From Lactifluus volemus (lineage: Eukaryota; Basidiomycota; Agaricomycetes; Russulales; Russulaceae): 64,000 bases of DNA. Made by a program: the position numbers and the translations under genes. The notes below the pieces were generated by a model. That model did not search any database and was not told where the DNA came from. It worked only from the letters and a program-made list of their open reading frames with translations. Below, piece after piece: positions 22,757 through 34,714 of this stretch. The stretch is taken from assembly GCA_022376515.1 (NCBI GenBank), contig WTXI01000086.1:62001-126000 (forward strand), in the 5' to 3' direction. The first letter of the stretch is position 1. Every line of letters begins with the position of its first letter.

Positions 22757-24000
22757 TCAGTGGTGTTTGAGGAAGGCTGGCAAGATCAGTAATAGGTGAC
22801 AAATTCTGCAGTGTTTGTTAAGTTGGTTCAGTTGAAGCAGTGGTGATCTGTACTGAAACAAAGAAATAAGTTACCCTGTTGATTATGACATTATTGGGGG
22901 CTGTGGTGAGGCCTCCTGTAGAGGTGGTAATGGTTGACATGGTATTGGTCAAAATGGTGGTAGCTATATGTGCTGAATTATTAGAGGTCAAGGTGCAGGT
23001 ATTGTGGTGTGCCAGAAAATGAGCTTGAGCAGCATGGGCTTCATTTGATTGTTCAGTCTGCTATTTTTTCACCTACTCAAACACAAAAATCATTGGTGTG
23101 TTCTGAACACTTACAATTCAAGCAAATGATATTGCGAAAGGGGTTGTCAGGATGGGCTAACAAGGCAATTGCTTGCATGTTGTCTTGGTAGTTGTAACAT
23201 CAGGAAAACCCATTTTGCCTTAAACTGTATTAGATGCTCCTTAAAGCTTACTTAAGATGTTGGTAATTAGATCCTCAACTTACCAACATTGAGGATCTAA
23301 TTACCAACATCTTAAGTAAGCTTTAAGGAGCATCTAATACAGTTTAAGGCAAAATGGGTTTTCCTGATGAAGTGGCATTGTGTCAATGAAGATTATCTTC
23401 ATCTTGTAGGCAGGCAAGTATGGTTTGGGGGGTACAGGAAGAATCTTGTGTGAGAGCTTGTAATGCTGATTGGAGTGATCGAAACTGTTGGGAGGCAGCG
23501 TTGACAAGCCAGGCACAATGCATTTTGTCAAAGTCTAGAGTTTCCATTTTGACAAATGACTTATGAAGGTTATCGATTTTTACTACTGTGTCCATAAGTG
23601 GAGTTCTGGGCATAAACTGTGTATCCATAATCTGCATCATAAGGTGAGCTTAAGTGTGCATGCCAAGTTGTTCATGACATTTTTGAAGTACTACATATGC
23701 AAGGGAAGAGATTGGGAATTTGTCTGCAATGTTGTAGTCAAAGGATGAAATGTGTTGTAGAATGAAGAAGCAGAGGAAACTGTTGTTAGTCTACCAGACC
23801 CAGCATATCTTGGGGCTCATGACCACTAGATCAGAACAGGCTAGTGTGCCATTCAACCAAGGAAACAGGCCTTGTCAGTTAACAAGAAGTTCAAGACAGC
23901 AGCTCTATTTGGGCCAATTAGATCATTGAAGATCAAGTGTGAGAGAGGACAGCCATGTTGGATTGGAGATGAACATAGGTGTGGGGAGAATATCATCTAG
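22757..24000 (-). pseudogene. Decayed copia gag region
   Basis: On the minus strand, 23640-23383 reads a copia-type gag block (KMHCAWLVNAASQQFRSLQS...DSSCTPQTILACLQDED). After a MITE, a zinc-knuckle-like CLNCKCSEHTNDFC lies near 23120 and a Thr/Ser-rich protease lead-in near 22900. The region is interrupted by the family-E LTR (22146) and a MITE (23198). Many stops; inactive. It may be the 5' part of the element whose integrase fragment is at 36777. Confidence 0.55.
23198..23369. mobile_element. 172-bp CATCAG MITE (copy in copia gag)
   Basis: Intact element with AA on both sides (23196-23197, 23370-23371). The central loop is in the orientation opposite to the copies at 3576 and 21725. Confidence 0.93.
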
Positions 24001-24365
24001 TGAGAGTATAGGTCAGCTTGGCAGAACAACTGATTGTGTGGGGACATTTGGTTGAGCTGTGGTATTATCTTGCTTGCAAGGTATCTATGTGGGTGTAATC
24101 ATGCTCACTGCTTACTGTTATTGGTAATCAGTTTACATAATTTTTTTTGCCTTTTTTGGCCACTGGATGGCCCTTTTCGCTCTTTCCAGCTTTCCTTATG
24201 ACTGTTATCATGTTTTTCCTGCTCGTTCTGTGTAAAAAAAAACATTTGTGATGACTTTAACAGATATGTTTTGTGATGTGTTACTGTTACTCTAGTATGT
24301 TTTTTTCCTCTGTGGACATAAGTCTTTATGTTTTTTCCAATGGTGTCACCTGTTGAGCCAAACTG
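24001..24365. other. Unassigned AT-rich spacer
   Basis: T-rich tracts (near 24140 and 24300) and no coding signal that I can support. Confidence 0.25.
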
Positions 24366-25132
24366 TGACAGGTCATGCCCCACTTGTTGTAGCTTCATGC
24401 CTGGCCCTGATTGATTGACACTCCATTATCTCATTGACCTGTGTCTTTGCATACATGTCACAGCTGCTAAAGTCACTTTTTTTTTTTTTGGTAAAGTCAG
24501 GTTTTCATCATCAGGTATCATCTTCATTACCACTACCTTCACCACTACAGCTCAACACCATATTTGTATCTATCACAAAAGCCATTAACAGGCCATCAAT
24601 GTCACAGTGGTGGCCACACTATGAGGCGCTCCACCACCTCCACCACGACAGCTTACATCACATTTGTACCAATCATAAAGCCATCAATAGGCCATCAATG
24701 TCACTGCAGCAGCCACAGTATGGGGTGTGACCTGTCAGGGTCACACCCCATATATTGCTATACGTTCATGCTCCAGTATTAGTTGGCGCTACATTGTCAG
24801 TCTGTCTTGTGGAAAAGACTTTACACTGTGGAGCAAGTGGCATGACATCCAAGTTCAGCCCTGGCCTCTTCAAATAGATCTGTCATGCCCCATATGTCAT
24901 TGTAGCTTTGCACTTCAGCACTGCCTGGCCCTGATCGATGGACACTCCATTATCTCATTAACCTGTGTCTTACACCTTCTTTTATAAAGTTAAGTCATTG
25001 TTATCAGGTATTATCTTCGTCACCACCACCTCCACCACAACAGTTCAACACCTCATTTGTACTGATTGTGTGGCCATCAATGGGCCATCAACAAGACAGC
25101 AGTGGCCACACTATAGGGTGTGACCCTGGCAA
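24366..25132. repeat. Two adjacent diverged copies of a TIR repeat
   Basis: The right copy, 24735-25132, begins CAGGGTCACACCCCATATA and ends CACTATAGGGTGTGACCCTG, a terminal inverted repeat. The left copy, about 24366-24733, is shorter and ends GTATGGGGTGTGACCTGTC. Both share an internal 230-base segment (CCTGGCCCTGATNGATNGACACTCC ... TGGCCACACTAT) at about 70-80 percent by eye. No coding capacity; looks like a pair of non-autonomous DNA elements. Confidence 0.6.
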
Positions 25133-25884
25133 GCACCAGCTTTGAGCTCTGATGAATCTCTGATGTGGGATGTACTTTCCTGTGTTCACACTTACAGTAT
25201 TCTTCTTCACTCTCATTCTCATTCTCACCCTACCCCACCCTTTATCGTTCACTGCTTATACTTCTGTCTGTATTTACTACCATCATGTAGTTTTCATAGC
25301 ACAACAACTTGACATTTGTATTTAACTGCTAGACCATGCCCACTGATGCACGCACTGTAGAATGAGCGACATCATGTCTGAGTTCTGCCCTGGCAGCACT
25401 GCATTTGTTCCATCCCATTTGGCTTAGTACCTTTTTCTTTCTGAAACAACAGACTGATGGACATTGATGCAGGTTTGTATGGAAATGACAATGTCTTAAA
25501 GTTTGAGCAGGTAATGGGTGCAGAATTGAGACTATCTTAAAATTAAATGTGTAGGAGCATAGATAAGAGAACAACAGACTGTACTAGTGATCACAACTTC
25601 ATCATATCAAACTGTAAGCTAGTTGTCTGTTGAGCTGAGGCAGGTGCAGTGCCACCGCAAGCAAGGTGAAGGCCAACAGTGTTGGCATTTTCTAGTTTGT
25701 ACTTGCTTGGGTACTTGTGTCCACTTGATTTGTGCTGGTTAATGACTGATTCATTGATGGTTGTGCCTGATTTGTAGCTGAAGACATAATCAATTGCATA
25801 ATGTGTCAGCTGTATTACAAAAGAAAAAGTTCTAAGCGTGAGTAAGGACAGGTAGGCAATACTGATCAGTTCATGAGCTCAGGG
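25133..25884. other. Unassigned stretch
   Basis: A few short frames without recognisable domain. Nothing supported. Confidence 0.25.
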
Positions 25885-25968
25885 CCCATAACCAGTTAAA
25901 TAATGTAGTGTGACAGTGGAAAGGGGAAAAGACAAGATAATATTACAGTAGCCCAATTGGCCTGTTTA
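25885..25968 (-). repeat. Right half of dispersed repeat Z, inverted
   Basis: The reverse complement reads TAAACAGGCCAATTGGGC through TGGTTATGGG-side sequence and matches 53487-53560. It ends at the TA that precedes the terminal repeat. Together with 17600-17687 it rebuilds the uninterrupted site GTACTTAAACAGG. Confidence 0.8.
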
Positions 25969-26222
25969 TTGTTGTTTTCATGTGACCTGGCAAAGCGTCG
26001 TAAAATAAAAATAAAAATTCATGTAAATTTGGAAATGCTGTATCTCGTTCAAATCTTGATGAATCTTGATGAAAATAATACCACTGTGCTCAGAATGATT
26101 CTGACTACCTCTCTGAGTTGCACTGAGCACGAGATCTGCAATACTTTAAAAGATCGTGTTCTGAGCTCCGAGGCAGAGCTCTGCTGTGCTCCCCTGCTTT
26201 CGGAAGCCCACTAATCAGCATT
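25969..26222 (+). mobile_element. Second terminal repeat of the Tc1/mariner-like element
   Basis: TTGTTGTTTTCATGTGACCTGGC through CTGCTTTCGGAAG, about 235 bases and close to 17688-17940; most differences are C/T or G/A. Preceded by TA in the repeat-Z site. It has the same orientation as the left copy now, but the opposite one if the 21.7-33.2 kb inversion is undone. Confidence 0.75.
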
Positions 26223-26489
26223 ATCAGTCATAACTAGTTACTAAAATAGTTCTCAATGTATTTAGGGTTCCCTTGGGTATGCATATAAATGAAGATGAGG
26301 ATGCAGCAAGGGTTGCAGTCTGACTATTTGGTCCTTGGGCCGGCCCAGGGCCCGAGTGTTGACTCATTGTTCACACATCCACCATGTGTCATGTCTCATC
26401 TGAATTACAGTAGATTATTGTTCGACTCTCACCCATTTTCAAAGTTGATGACATCTCTATCTATACTGGGGTGTCTATACAATCTATAT

Positions 26490-27570
26490 ATCGTATAGTT
26501 CAGCACTTCAAGATTCACCATGACATCCCAAATCCAATACCCAGGCCGCAAATGAAGCCAAGATATCATCTTCGGGATCTCGATGTTGAGGTATGCTTCA
26601 ATAACTTCAACTTTGCTGAGCTATAATAACCATTTCAGATAATACTTGGAACCATTCAACGAGCCCCAGATATGTATCTCAAGGAACTCCAGGAGACAGT
26701 CTCTATGAGTTGTGGAGTGGATGTGTCAACCTCAACGCTATGGAGAACACTGCACCGTGCTGGATTTACGATGAAAAAGGTAAGTCTTGTTTATATGTGT
26801 GTGGATGTTCTCCTGTTCTGAGGCCATTCAATTCTATAGGTGACAAAAATAGCCGCTGAATGATCAGCTAAGAAACGGCTTGAATATGTCTCAAGGTTTA
26901 GCAAATATAGTCCTTCCCAGCTCGTTTTCGTTGATGAAAGCTCTGTGGACCGCCAAACATCATACCATGGCCGGGCATGGTCTATACGAGGGACAAAAGC
27001 ACAACGAAAAGCCTTTTTTGTTCAGGGAAGAAGGTGTGTACAGTACTTCATTTTACATGCCAGTGTGCTATTTTAGTGACAAATTGTATACTGTACCAGA
27101 TTCTCTGTATTACCAGCTATCTCACTTGCCCATGGTGTCCTTCACTGCAGCATTGTTGAGGGGTCTTTTTCTGCTGAGACATTCACTCAGTTCATTGAGT
27201 GGCTTCTTGATGAAATGGAGCCCTACCCAAATGAAAATTCTGTTATCATTATGGACAACTGTCGGATTCATAAGCACCCTCATATCACTGAAATGATTGA
27301 GGCTAGGTCTGTAAATTGATCTCTCTTTCGGGTCTACACTAATGTTGTCATGGTAGGGGCATGTGCTGTGAGTACCTTCCACCTTACTCACCAGATCTAA
27401 ACCCCATTGAACTTGCTTTTTCATGCATGAAGTACAATCTATGGAGGGATGGTGATTATGTTCGGATGGCCATGACAAAGATGGGGGACTGGGAGATTTA
27501 CATTTGTCTCCTTTGGGCATTGTATCAAATTGATGTGGAGCATTTTTTTAGTTGGTATAGTTACTGTGGG
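26490..27570 (+). pseudogene. Tc1/mariner-type DDE transposase, interrupted by introns and a stop
   Basis: Helix-turn-helix part near 26530-26780 (ISRYHLRDLDVE then ILGTIQRAPDMYLKELQ), then the DDE_3 catalytic domain: FVDESSVDRQTSYHGRAW near 26925-26975 (first D), VIIMDNCRIHKHPHI near 27240-27285 (second D) and EYLPPYSPDLNPIELAFS near 27370-27425 (third acid). Introns with GT-AG ends at 26591-26638 and 26780-26839, and two more unresolved near 27030-27120 and 27305-27360. An in-frame TGA near 26861 replaces an Arg codon (AAE, stop, SAKKR). Length and order fit a cut-and-paste transposase using TA targets. It lies about 270 bases inside the terminal repeat at 25969, so it is the natural candidate for that element's own transposase. 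Confidence 0.8.
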
Positions 27571-27579
27571 TACATATGA

Positions 27580-30500
27580 CAGTCACTGTAGAGGACTTGT
27601 TCAATGATCTCACTTGTCTGTTGTCTTTTTTTTGGTGCAAAAGTGTCATCAAGTGACATTTCGAGATAGCCTCGCTTGGTAACGCTCCGTCACTTCTCTC
27701 TTCCTGATCCCAGAGCCACCTCTTCTACCATCACATTTGGCTTGTGATGGTCCAAATATTGTTGCGTGAGTCCAGTCCATGTTCACAGTGAATTTGTAAT
27801 CCCTATTGACAAGTGAAGAGAGTCAGGTCCTCTCTCGAGTCCTGTCCATGTCGCAGTCAAGCCTTCACAGCCTCCTTCCACCACCCACTGGCACTCAGCA
27901 AGAAGTGGTGGTTCGACCTTGACCCACGCTCATCTGCCCTGTGACTATGATGAGCGTGATTATGACCCCTTGACCACAGTGCTCTCCAAGCCCTTGTGGC
28001 TGCTGCTCTTGCTCTCCTATTGGCTTATTTTCCCTGGCCATTCCTCTTCAAGCTTCAAGCTTCTAGGCACAACAGGCTAGTACTTCTCCGTTGCACAACA
28101 TGAGAAATGATATTGATGTGATATATTTTACACAGTTACAAGGGCCACCACCTGTTGATCCCGATGCGCATCACCCACATGCACCACCGTCATATGAACA
28201 CACGCCTGGCAATTCTTATGCACACACTTATTCTCACCCTCACCAGCACCAACCTTACACTCATAGCCATCACCCAACTCACCCTGCAGACTTGTGAGTG
28301 CTGCCGGTGCCACAGCTCCCACCTCCAGGCTCTGTTGTGAGCTCACATCCTCACAATCATAGCCTTAGACATACCCACTCATGTCCACAGTCACACACAC
28401 CAACACCAGCATTAACATCCATATGTGCACCTACGCACAACCTCCCTGACGATGAGCATGCATCACCCGCATGCAGTTACGCTTGACTATCACCAATTTG
28501 AGCCCACAGGCAGCACCTTCCTCACGCTCAGCCAACCATCTGGTTGATGCCACGGTGGAACATATTACTGCCATGCCCAATTACAACAACGCCGCCGCAC
28601 TTGTGCAATATGAAACTGCATGACATAAGCAGCCTCGACGCTCCACACCTCCTCAGAGCTCCAGCTAATGACCCATTGTTGAACAGAGCTGGATCGGTCG
28701 GCTCTCCAAGCGCATCTACGTAGCCCTGCACTCAGTTGAGACCCACAATTTCCTTGTATACGGCATCCTCACGAGGTATAGCAAAGACGCACGACATTGC
28801 CCGTGATACCTCTTCTACCCCCACGATGCAAAGTTTGAGGCTAAGGGGCGCACAGGGGTCCCAGCATACCAATGCCGGCCACACGCACACAGCATGTGGT
28901 GGCACGATCAATCGCCCAAGTGCAAAATTGTCGTAGAACAACCCAATGTCGGCCATTGTCAGCAGAAGTAAACTATGTAATGGGGCTCAGTTAGCAGGAG
29001 GATCGCATGCCCCGAAAGGAGGAGAAAAATATGTGTACTTGATCTGCTTTCCACAATACGCAACTTCACCCAACGAGGGGAGAATGCGCTCATGCGGGCT
29101 GAAAAGGGCATGAAGAGGCCTCAGAGTGACGTTAGGAAGCTCTCTGGGTTACCCAGGAAAATCACAACAGACACTGTCCAATGGTTTCTGAAAAATTACA
29201 AACTAATGGGTGGAAAAGCAGAGGTAGTTAAGTTGGATGTGTGAGTCTCTCTCTCTTTCTTGGCTTGAGATCTGTTCAACTCATCCATGCCTGCGGATTG
29301 GCTTCTGGTACAGGAAATCGAGGTATTTGTTGACTGCTTGGGTACTTGTCCGACTTTTCTTGACATCATGTTGGCGCAGGTGACCCTCACTTGCATTGCC
29401 TCACATGCAACCTGCACAACCATGGGTGTGGGGTAGTGGGCCTTACACAGATGACTTGGACATCATCTCGGACGCTGTGCATGCCAGGCGCATGCGGAGG
29501 AGCAAGGTGTGAGAGGGAAGGGGGTGCAGATGGGATGCACGGGTTGAGGTGCAGGTGGTACATTGGGAATTTTGGCACCGCTGCCGAGCCCGGTGGAGGA
29601 GATGATCCTGAAGATGATCAACAGGGATTCTTCAGTGCTGGGTGGGGCAATGGGCACGAAGATGCTGGAATCGAGATTCTGGATGTGTCATTTGTCAAGG
29701 TGAGTTGAGATGATGATCTCAGAGAGATATCAACACCAATTGATTTGGCTACACTATAGGGGCAGCTGCCACTCTACCACCTTTACTCCGGACAGGTGAC
29801 CTTCCCAGTGAAAGCGATACTCCTCCTGTGCAACCAGTGGTGGGGAACGGAATGGGAAATCATGAGCAGTATACCTCCCCCAGAGCCCTCGGACCATGAT
29901 CAGAATCTGACTGGCGTCCCTCCTCCTCATGCAGCCAAATCCGATTTGTACAACAACTTGCTGCTCTCCGACAGCTCCTCTCCACTGCAGCTCAATGGTG
30001 GCTTTGGCGCCCACTGTCGCGCTTTCAGCACCATGGTCTCGGGTGTGCCGTGCATGGAGCGTTGGTCCTGGTTTTGAACTCACAGGTCACATGTCCATGT
30101 CCAATCTGTATTGCCTCCCAGGTGGTGTCACTCAAGTTCTGCCTTTCAGGTGGACATCTTGACAGTATTGCACTCACTGAGGCTATGAATAAGGTATGCC
30201 TATCACACAGCCATCCAAGGGTGGTGGCTAGCAGAAGGGTCAAATACTGTACATCCTGTGTCCTCAGCCCTTCGACACTCTGAGCCACACTTTCTTCCCT
30301 TGGTTCCTCAGCAATACTAACTGGATGCTGCTCTATAAAAGGAGCTTTATATAGTGGAAAGTTGTGTCTCTTAGGCCGTAATGTATAATTCAAAAAATTG
30401 CTGAGCGAGCAGTGTCTTGAATTCAATGGGGTGGGGACCTTACTAATTTGTTTTTGTACACGCGAAAAAAAGAAAACGAGAAAGCCTGGCATCTTCACTC

Positions 30501-30640
30501 CCCCCCCCCCCCCCATTCCCTTAGGCTTGTCTACTATGGCCAAAACACGGAGAGGGGGGAGGGGGTAAACCTTCCAAATCAGATAGCACAATCACTAGAA
30601 AAAGGGCAAAAGGTAAGCTCAAAAACTATCACAAATACCC
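27580..30640. other. Mosaic of coding-like pieces, origin not recognised
   Basis: Composition is GC-richer and less CpG-depleted than the neighbouring repeats. Coding-like pieces: a His/Pro/Tyr-rich stretch at 28140-28480; a charged piece near 29090-29240 (GENALMRAEKGMKRPQSDV, then VQWFLKNYKLMGGKAEVV followed by GTGAGT, an intron donor); a Gly/Asp-rich piece near 29560-29700; and 29760-30080. Each is short and ends in stops or splice-like signals, the pattern expected of exon fragments copied from several genes. A C12 run lies near 30500. I cannot assign any to a family. Confidence 0.35.
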
Positions 30641-31665
30641 ATGCTGCTTCTAATGGGTTTGATTCACAACAGGTGCATGTACAACATGTAAACGCTGCAA
30701 GGTAAAGTGTGAACACATGCCCAATGCTACAGAGAGTCACACTAGCAGTGGTAAGGAGGAGCCCAAGAAGAGCACAGAGCCCCAGAGTATCTATGGCACA
30801 AAAGAAGCTGAAGGGAAAGCCCAGGCAGCTGCAGCAATGATAAACTCATTTGCTGATGTCCCAGACCCCAATGACGACACTGCCAGTTTGTCAGAATCAT
30901 TTCAAAAGGAGGATGGGTCTGAGTCACCATTGAGGTCAGGAACTCCCAGCAACTCATCATCAGCCACGGATTCCGATGAAGCCTTGCTCCCTGTGAGGGC
31001 CCAGGCCTGAGTACCAACACACCTATCTGCCCAGAAGAAATTGTCCTTAACACAAAAGAAGGGGACTCAAAAGGCAAATGCGCTATCATCTGACACAAAT
31101 AAAGACCCCTCAATGCGTTGTGAGTCACTGGTCCTTATCTTACCAATTTCAAACTAAGATTCTGCCCTCAGCATTTGACATAAGCTGTGCGCTATGGACT
31201 GAGGATGGATGTGACCATCCATTCATGGTTTCATCATTCATCATATTCCATACACTTTGTGACATGATTGGCAAGAAATTGAACAAAAGGACAGAGCAAG
31301 TCCAGTTACAGTATCACCTTAGCACTGATAAGGTCAAAAGTCAGGGAGTCTCCATTCAGTCCCATGAAGAATTTAGCCTCTTTATCAGTAGAATGCGATC
31401 TCTCATTGTTCCACAAATGCTTGCAAGTGGCAAGACATCAACTTGAGCCCTTAAGCCTGTAATGGTATATTTTGAAGATGTACTAAGCGAGGGAACAAAG
31501 GAGACTACAGGGAACATGGGTGATAAGAGGAAGAAGATGGTGCGTACATCTCATTCAAAGACTGGCGTGATGACTCATCCTCTACTACTACAGGGACAAT
31601 CAGCGCAGCCAACCATGGATTCACAAACAGAAGATTTGAATAACACCATAGAGAAGCAACGTAAG
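30640..31665 (+). pseudogene. N-terminal part of the unknown SAM-like protein gene
   Basis: Readable pieces: a Cys-rich ACTTCKRCKVKCEH near 30675-30715, a Ser/Asp/Glu-rich linker at 30717-31010, then 31078-31446 with FDISCALWTEDGCDHPFM and LNKRTEQVQLQYHL, and 31462-31665 with KPVMVYFEDVLSEG. One stop (TGA at 31444) lies in the last part. The reading ends at the retroposon insertion (31666) inside ...NNTIEKQRK. The downstream half is at 21520-20700 on the other strand. C-terminal to the insertion the restored gene continues through GCAATGTAAGGAAG. Role unknown. Confidence 0.45.
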
Positions 31666-33014
31666 CATTCCTTCTTGGTCTCTTACCATCATCATCGTAG
31701 ATTTTTCCCACGATGCCTTACCCTCCAGTCCTCTGCAAAGTCGACTATGAACAAGCTCACGCAGACACCATTGCTGGTGTTCCAGGTGCCTGGGAAGCCC
31801 TGGAGGCTGCTATCATGGCCCTGGCTAACGTGCCCCCTGGGGACGAGGCGGCGGCAGAGTCAGCCCTCAAAGCGTCACTCCTAGCTGCCACATCAGCAAC
31901 TTTTCCCCCCTCCCTGCCCCCTCCCTCCCTCTCCCCTTCCCCGGACCTAGCGACCTTGACCTCTCCCTTGGAAGCAAGATCCCGGTTGGCACAGTTGCTC
32001 AGGAAGGGTGGTGTTCCCTCTCCCTCTCTCTCAGAGGCCCCTCCCCTGGCCCCTACAGGCCAGCAGGATGAGTCTGACCCTTCTAATTCTCACGAATTTT
32101 ACCCTCCCCAGGTTTTTACCAAGACACCCATTTCTCAGCCCACTTCAACACCCGCCATGGATACTTTGGACGGCAGGGCCGAGGCCTCCTTTGCAACTCG
32201 CTGCTTTTACCCCGGTAAAAAGCTCGTCAAGAAGAAGGCACTTCCTGCAGATGACGAACTCTCCATCTTCGACATCTACAACATCTTCCATCGCCGTTGG
32301 TACCTCTCCACAGACCACCTCAAGGCGAATGCCCTCTCAGCTCAAAAGGCCAAGGATGGAAAAATTTCCTGGGTCGAGTTTACTCCCCAGTTCCACGCTC
32401 ACCTGGTCAAGTGCGCTGTTGTGCTTGTGCCTCACCCCATCAAAAGGTGAAACAGGTGATGTTTGGGTTTATTTTAGAGCTTCTCAACGGAGAAGGCCCA
32501 ATGGCCTTCTTTGATCTCACCAAAGGGCAACGGCATCAAACCCAGGCCCAGAAGGAAAGAAGCAACTTGCATGGAAAAGGAATCGCACATTGAGGCGAGA
32601 ACACCGGAAGACCACGGAAGAAGCAGTCGAAGGCAGATCACAATGGCAATGCCAGCAGTGCGGATGCAAGTTCGCCTCGCGCAGAGCCACGAAGAGACAC
32701 CGATGCCCTTTGTCCAAAGAGGCGAGTGGGAAAGGTGGGGAGGGGAAGGGCAAAGGGAAAGCTGATGCCCCCCCAAACCGAACAAGCTGGCCCCCAATAC
32801 TCCTACCGCACCCTCTTTCTCCCTCACTCCCTCAGCCACTACTGCTCTGCAAGCTGCGAAGACATCGAAGTCGAAAGCGCTACCGAAAAAGAAGAAACAG
32901 AAGGCTGCCCCAAGAGCGCTGGAAGTTCCCTCCAGTGCAATAAGAGCTGCCTATGGTCATCCCCCTGTCCACACGTTGGCCAGAGAGCTTGCTTCTGACC
33001 AGCCCTACGAGAGT
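31666..33014 (+). mobile_element. 5' part of an ORF1-only retroposon (copy 1)
   Basis: Starts CATTCCTTCTTGGTCTCTTACC right after GCAACGTAAG (31656-31665), the left target duplication. ORF1 opens at ATG 31713 with MPYPPVLCKVDYEQAHADT and runs about 245 codons to a one-base deletion (ATCAAAAGG versus ATCAAAAAGG in copy 2). The continuing frame holds a C2H2-type finger (CQQCGCKFASRRATKRHRC) and a Lys/Pro-rich tail. The copy ends at GAGAGT where a MITE entered. The matching 3' end with poly(A) is at 21531-21724. Confidence 0.85.
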
Positions 33015-33186
33015 CATCAGGAAAACCCATTTTGCCTTAAACTGTATTAGATGCTCCTTAAAGCTTACTTAAGATGTTGGTAATTAGATCCTCAACTTAC
33101 CAACATTGAGGATCTAATTACCAACATCTTAAGTAAGCTTTAAGGAGCATCTAATACAGTTTAAGGCAAAATGGGTTTTCCTGATG
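33015..33186. mobile_element. 172-bp CATCAG MITE (second chimeric copy at inversion breakpoint)
   Basis: Complete element. The left flank GAGAGT is retroposon sequence; the right flank AAGTGTGAGC belongs to a family-A LTR. Its central loop is in the orientation expected if it and the 21725 copy were the two products of one inversion. Confidence 0.92.
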
Positions 33187-33552
33187 AAGTGTGAGCGATG
33201 AACAACTAACTGTAATTCTGGATGAAGCTGAAGCTAAGGCTTTAGCTCATTCACAGAGCCCTATTTATGCGTACAGAGAGCTAGCCAACTATCCTACAAG
33301 AGAAATGCATAGTCAGAACTATTGACTAAGTATCTGAGTTAGTTCTAATGACTCAAGAACTGAGTCAGTAATGCTAACTCAAGAGCTAAGTCAAGGTATC
33401 TAAGTCAAAACACATCCAAAAGAGTAATGCACAGCCTCTAGAAGCGAAATAGGGGGCTGGCCAAGGAAGTGGGCACAGAACTGTAACACAAGTCGAAATA
33501 GATGAAAAAATAAACAGAAAATAAACCGTCTGGCCTGCATAACCATAAAAAC
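33187..33552 (+). repeat. Family-A LTR fragment (last ~365 bases)
   Basis: Matches the LTR from GAGTGTGAGC through AAGCTGAAGCT (self-priming complement), TATTTATG (TATA) and a decayed TGA(C/G)TCA array to CCATAAAAACA. CpG sites are largely lost. The flank after it (CTACA) does not match the flank of the other half (ATACC), so I cannot prove both halves came from one LTR. Confidence 0.78.
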
Positions 33553-33559
33553 ACTACAT

Positions 33560-34440
33560 CCTACGCTTTTGCTACTGACTCTGATACAGCAATTGCTCTG
33601 TCTGACACAACACTGTTGTCCATCCGCTTGTAATATTTCCGTGCCCAGAACAAACCAATATCTGTCCAGTGCTTTACTTCTGAGTATGTAGCACTGAGTT
33701 TTTCCCATGTAGTCATGAGAAGTTCAAAACTGGCAATGGCACCACACAAGACTGGCATTGATTCAGATGACATAGTTTGCAAAACTATATGTGCAGCCTG
33801 TAAAGATTGACCAATGATCATCAACGTGACACGCAAAGAGTATTTAGGAACATACCTCTAGAACACATTCTATTCGCTCTAGGTGGTCCCACTCAGTAGC
33901 GCTTAGCTTCATAGATTCAATCGATGGATTATTCGCGAAGTACATATCTACAGCCTGAATACCTAGGGTCAGTGCCGACAGTTTCATTCAAAGTTTGAAT
34001 GTGTGTACTCACCTTCCTCAGGAAATGAAAATGCCAGATCATCAGGTAGAGAGAATCCCATTGAGTCTTGACATGCAGCTTGAGTTCTAGTGGCTGTCCC
34101 ATCTTTGTCTCAGGAGAATTCAACTTGGGATGATTTTTTTTCTAACTCAGGGTTATCGTCAATGCAAAGCTTGACACTATGTGCAAACAATTCCCTTCTA
34201 GAGTATGATGACCATATGTAGCAGATAAAGTCTGCAACACATTTGATAGGATCGTCCTGCAGAGGGTCAAACTCATTGTCTTGAGTACTTGTGGCAATGA
34301 TGTAACCACAAGCCATTAATGGCCTGGGTGACTCTTGCATTTTTGCTAACAAAATGGGAACAGCTGATATCTCTCTGATAAGTGAACAGAAGCTAACCCT
34401 CTTAAATGTTCTATACATCTCTAATTCACACATTTATCTG
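33560..34440 (-). pseudogene. Second hAT transposase remnant
   Basis: Minus-strand blocks colinear with the element at 1-2352: 34433-34110 (FICYIW... KLCIDDNPELEKK), 34123-33929 (PLELKLHVKTQWDSLY, the hAT W-D-S motif), 33836-33561 (SSESMPVLCGAIASFE, HWTDIGLFWARKYYKRMD, DNSVVSD). The last block is the alpha-helical insert next to the third catalytic acid. Broken between blocks; no terminal repeats found. Better conserved than the copy at 753-1720. Confidence 0.78.
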
Positions 34441-34489
34441 CTTTCAGTATTAACCTTGAACCACTATGACAGTGTTTCAACACACTTTG

Positions 34490-34661
34490 CATCAGGAAAA
34501 CCCATCTGGCCTTAAAGTGTATTAGATGCTCCTTAAAGCTTACTTAAGTGACTTATTAACAGTGGTAAGTAGAAGGATCTAATTAATAATGTCAATAAGA
34601 CACTTAAGTAAGCTCTAAGGAGCATCTAATACACTTTAAGGTCAGATGGGTTTTCCTGATG
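34490..34661. mobile_element. 172-bp CATCAG MITE (CATCTGGCC subtype)
   Basis: CATCAGGAAAACCC to GGGTTTTCCTGATG, flanked on both sides by TTG (34487-34489 and 34662-34664), so the duplication here could be 3 bp. Confidence 0.92.
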
Positions 34662-34714
34662 TTGATGTCAACTCATGTTAGATCATTGATGTTTCTGGCT
34701 CTATCAGTACTACA

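Noticed and set aside
28091..28486. His/Pro-rich frames as a metal-binding protein gene
   Set aside because: Two short frames in different phases with no start context or splice support; composition of CAC/CAT-rich DNA explains them.
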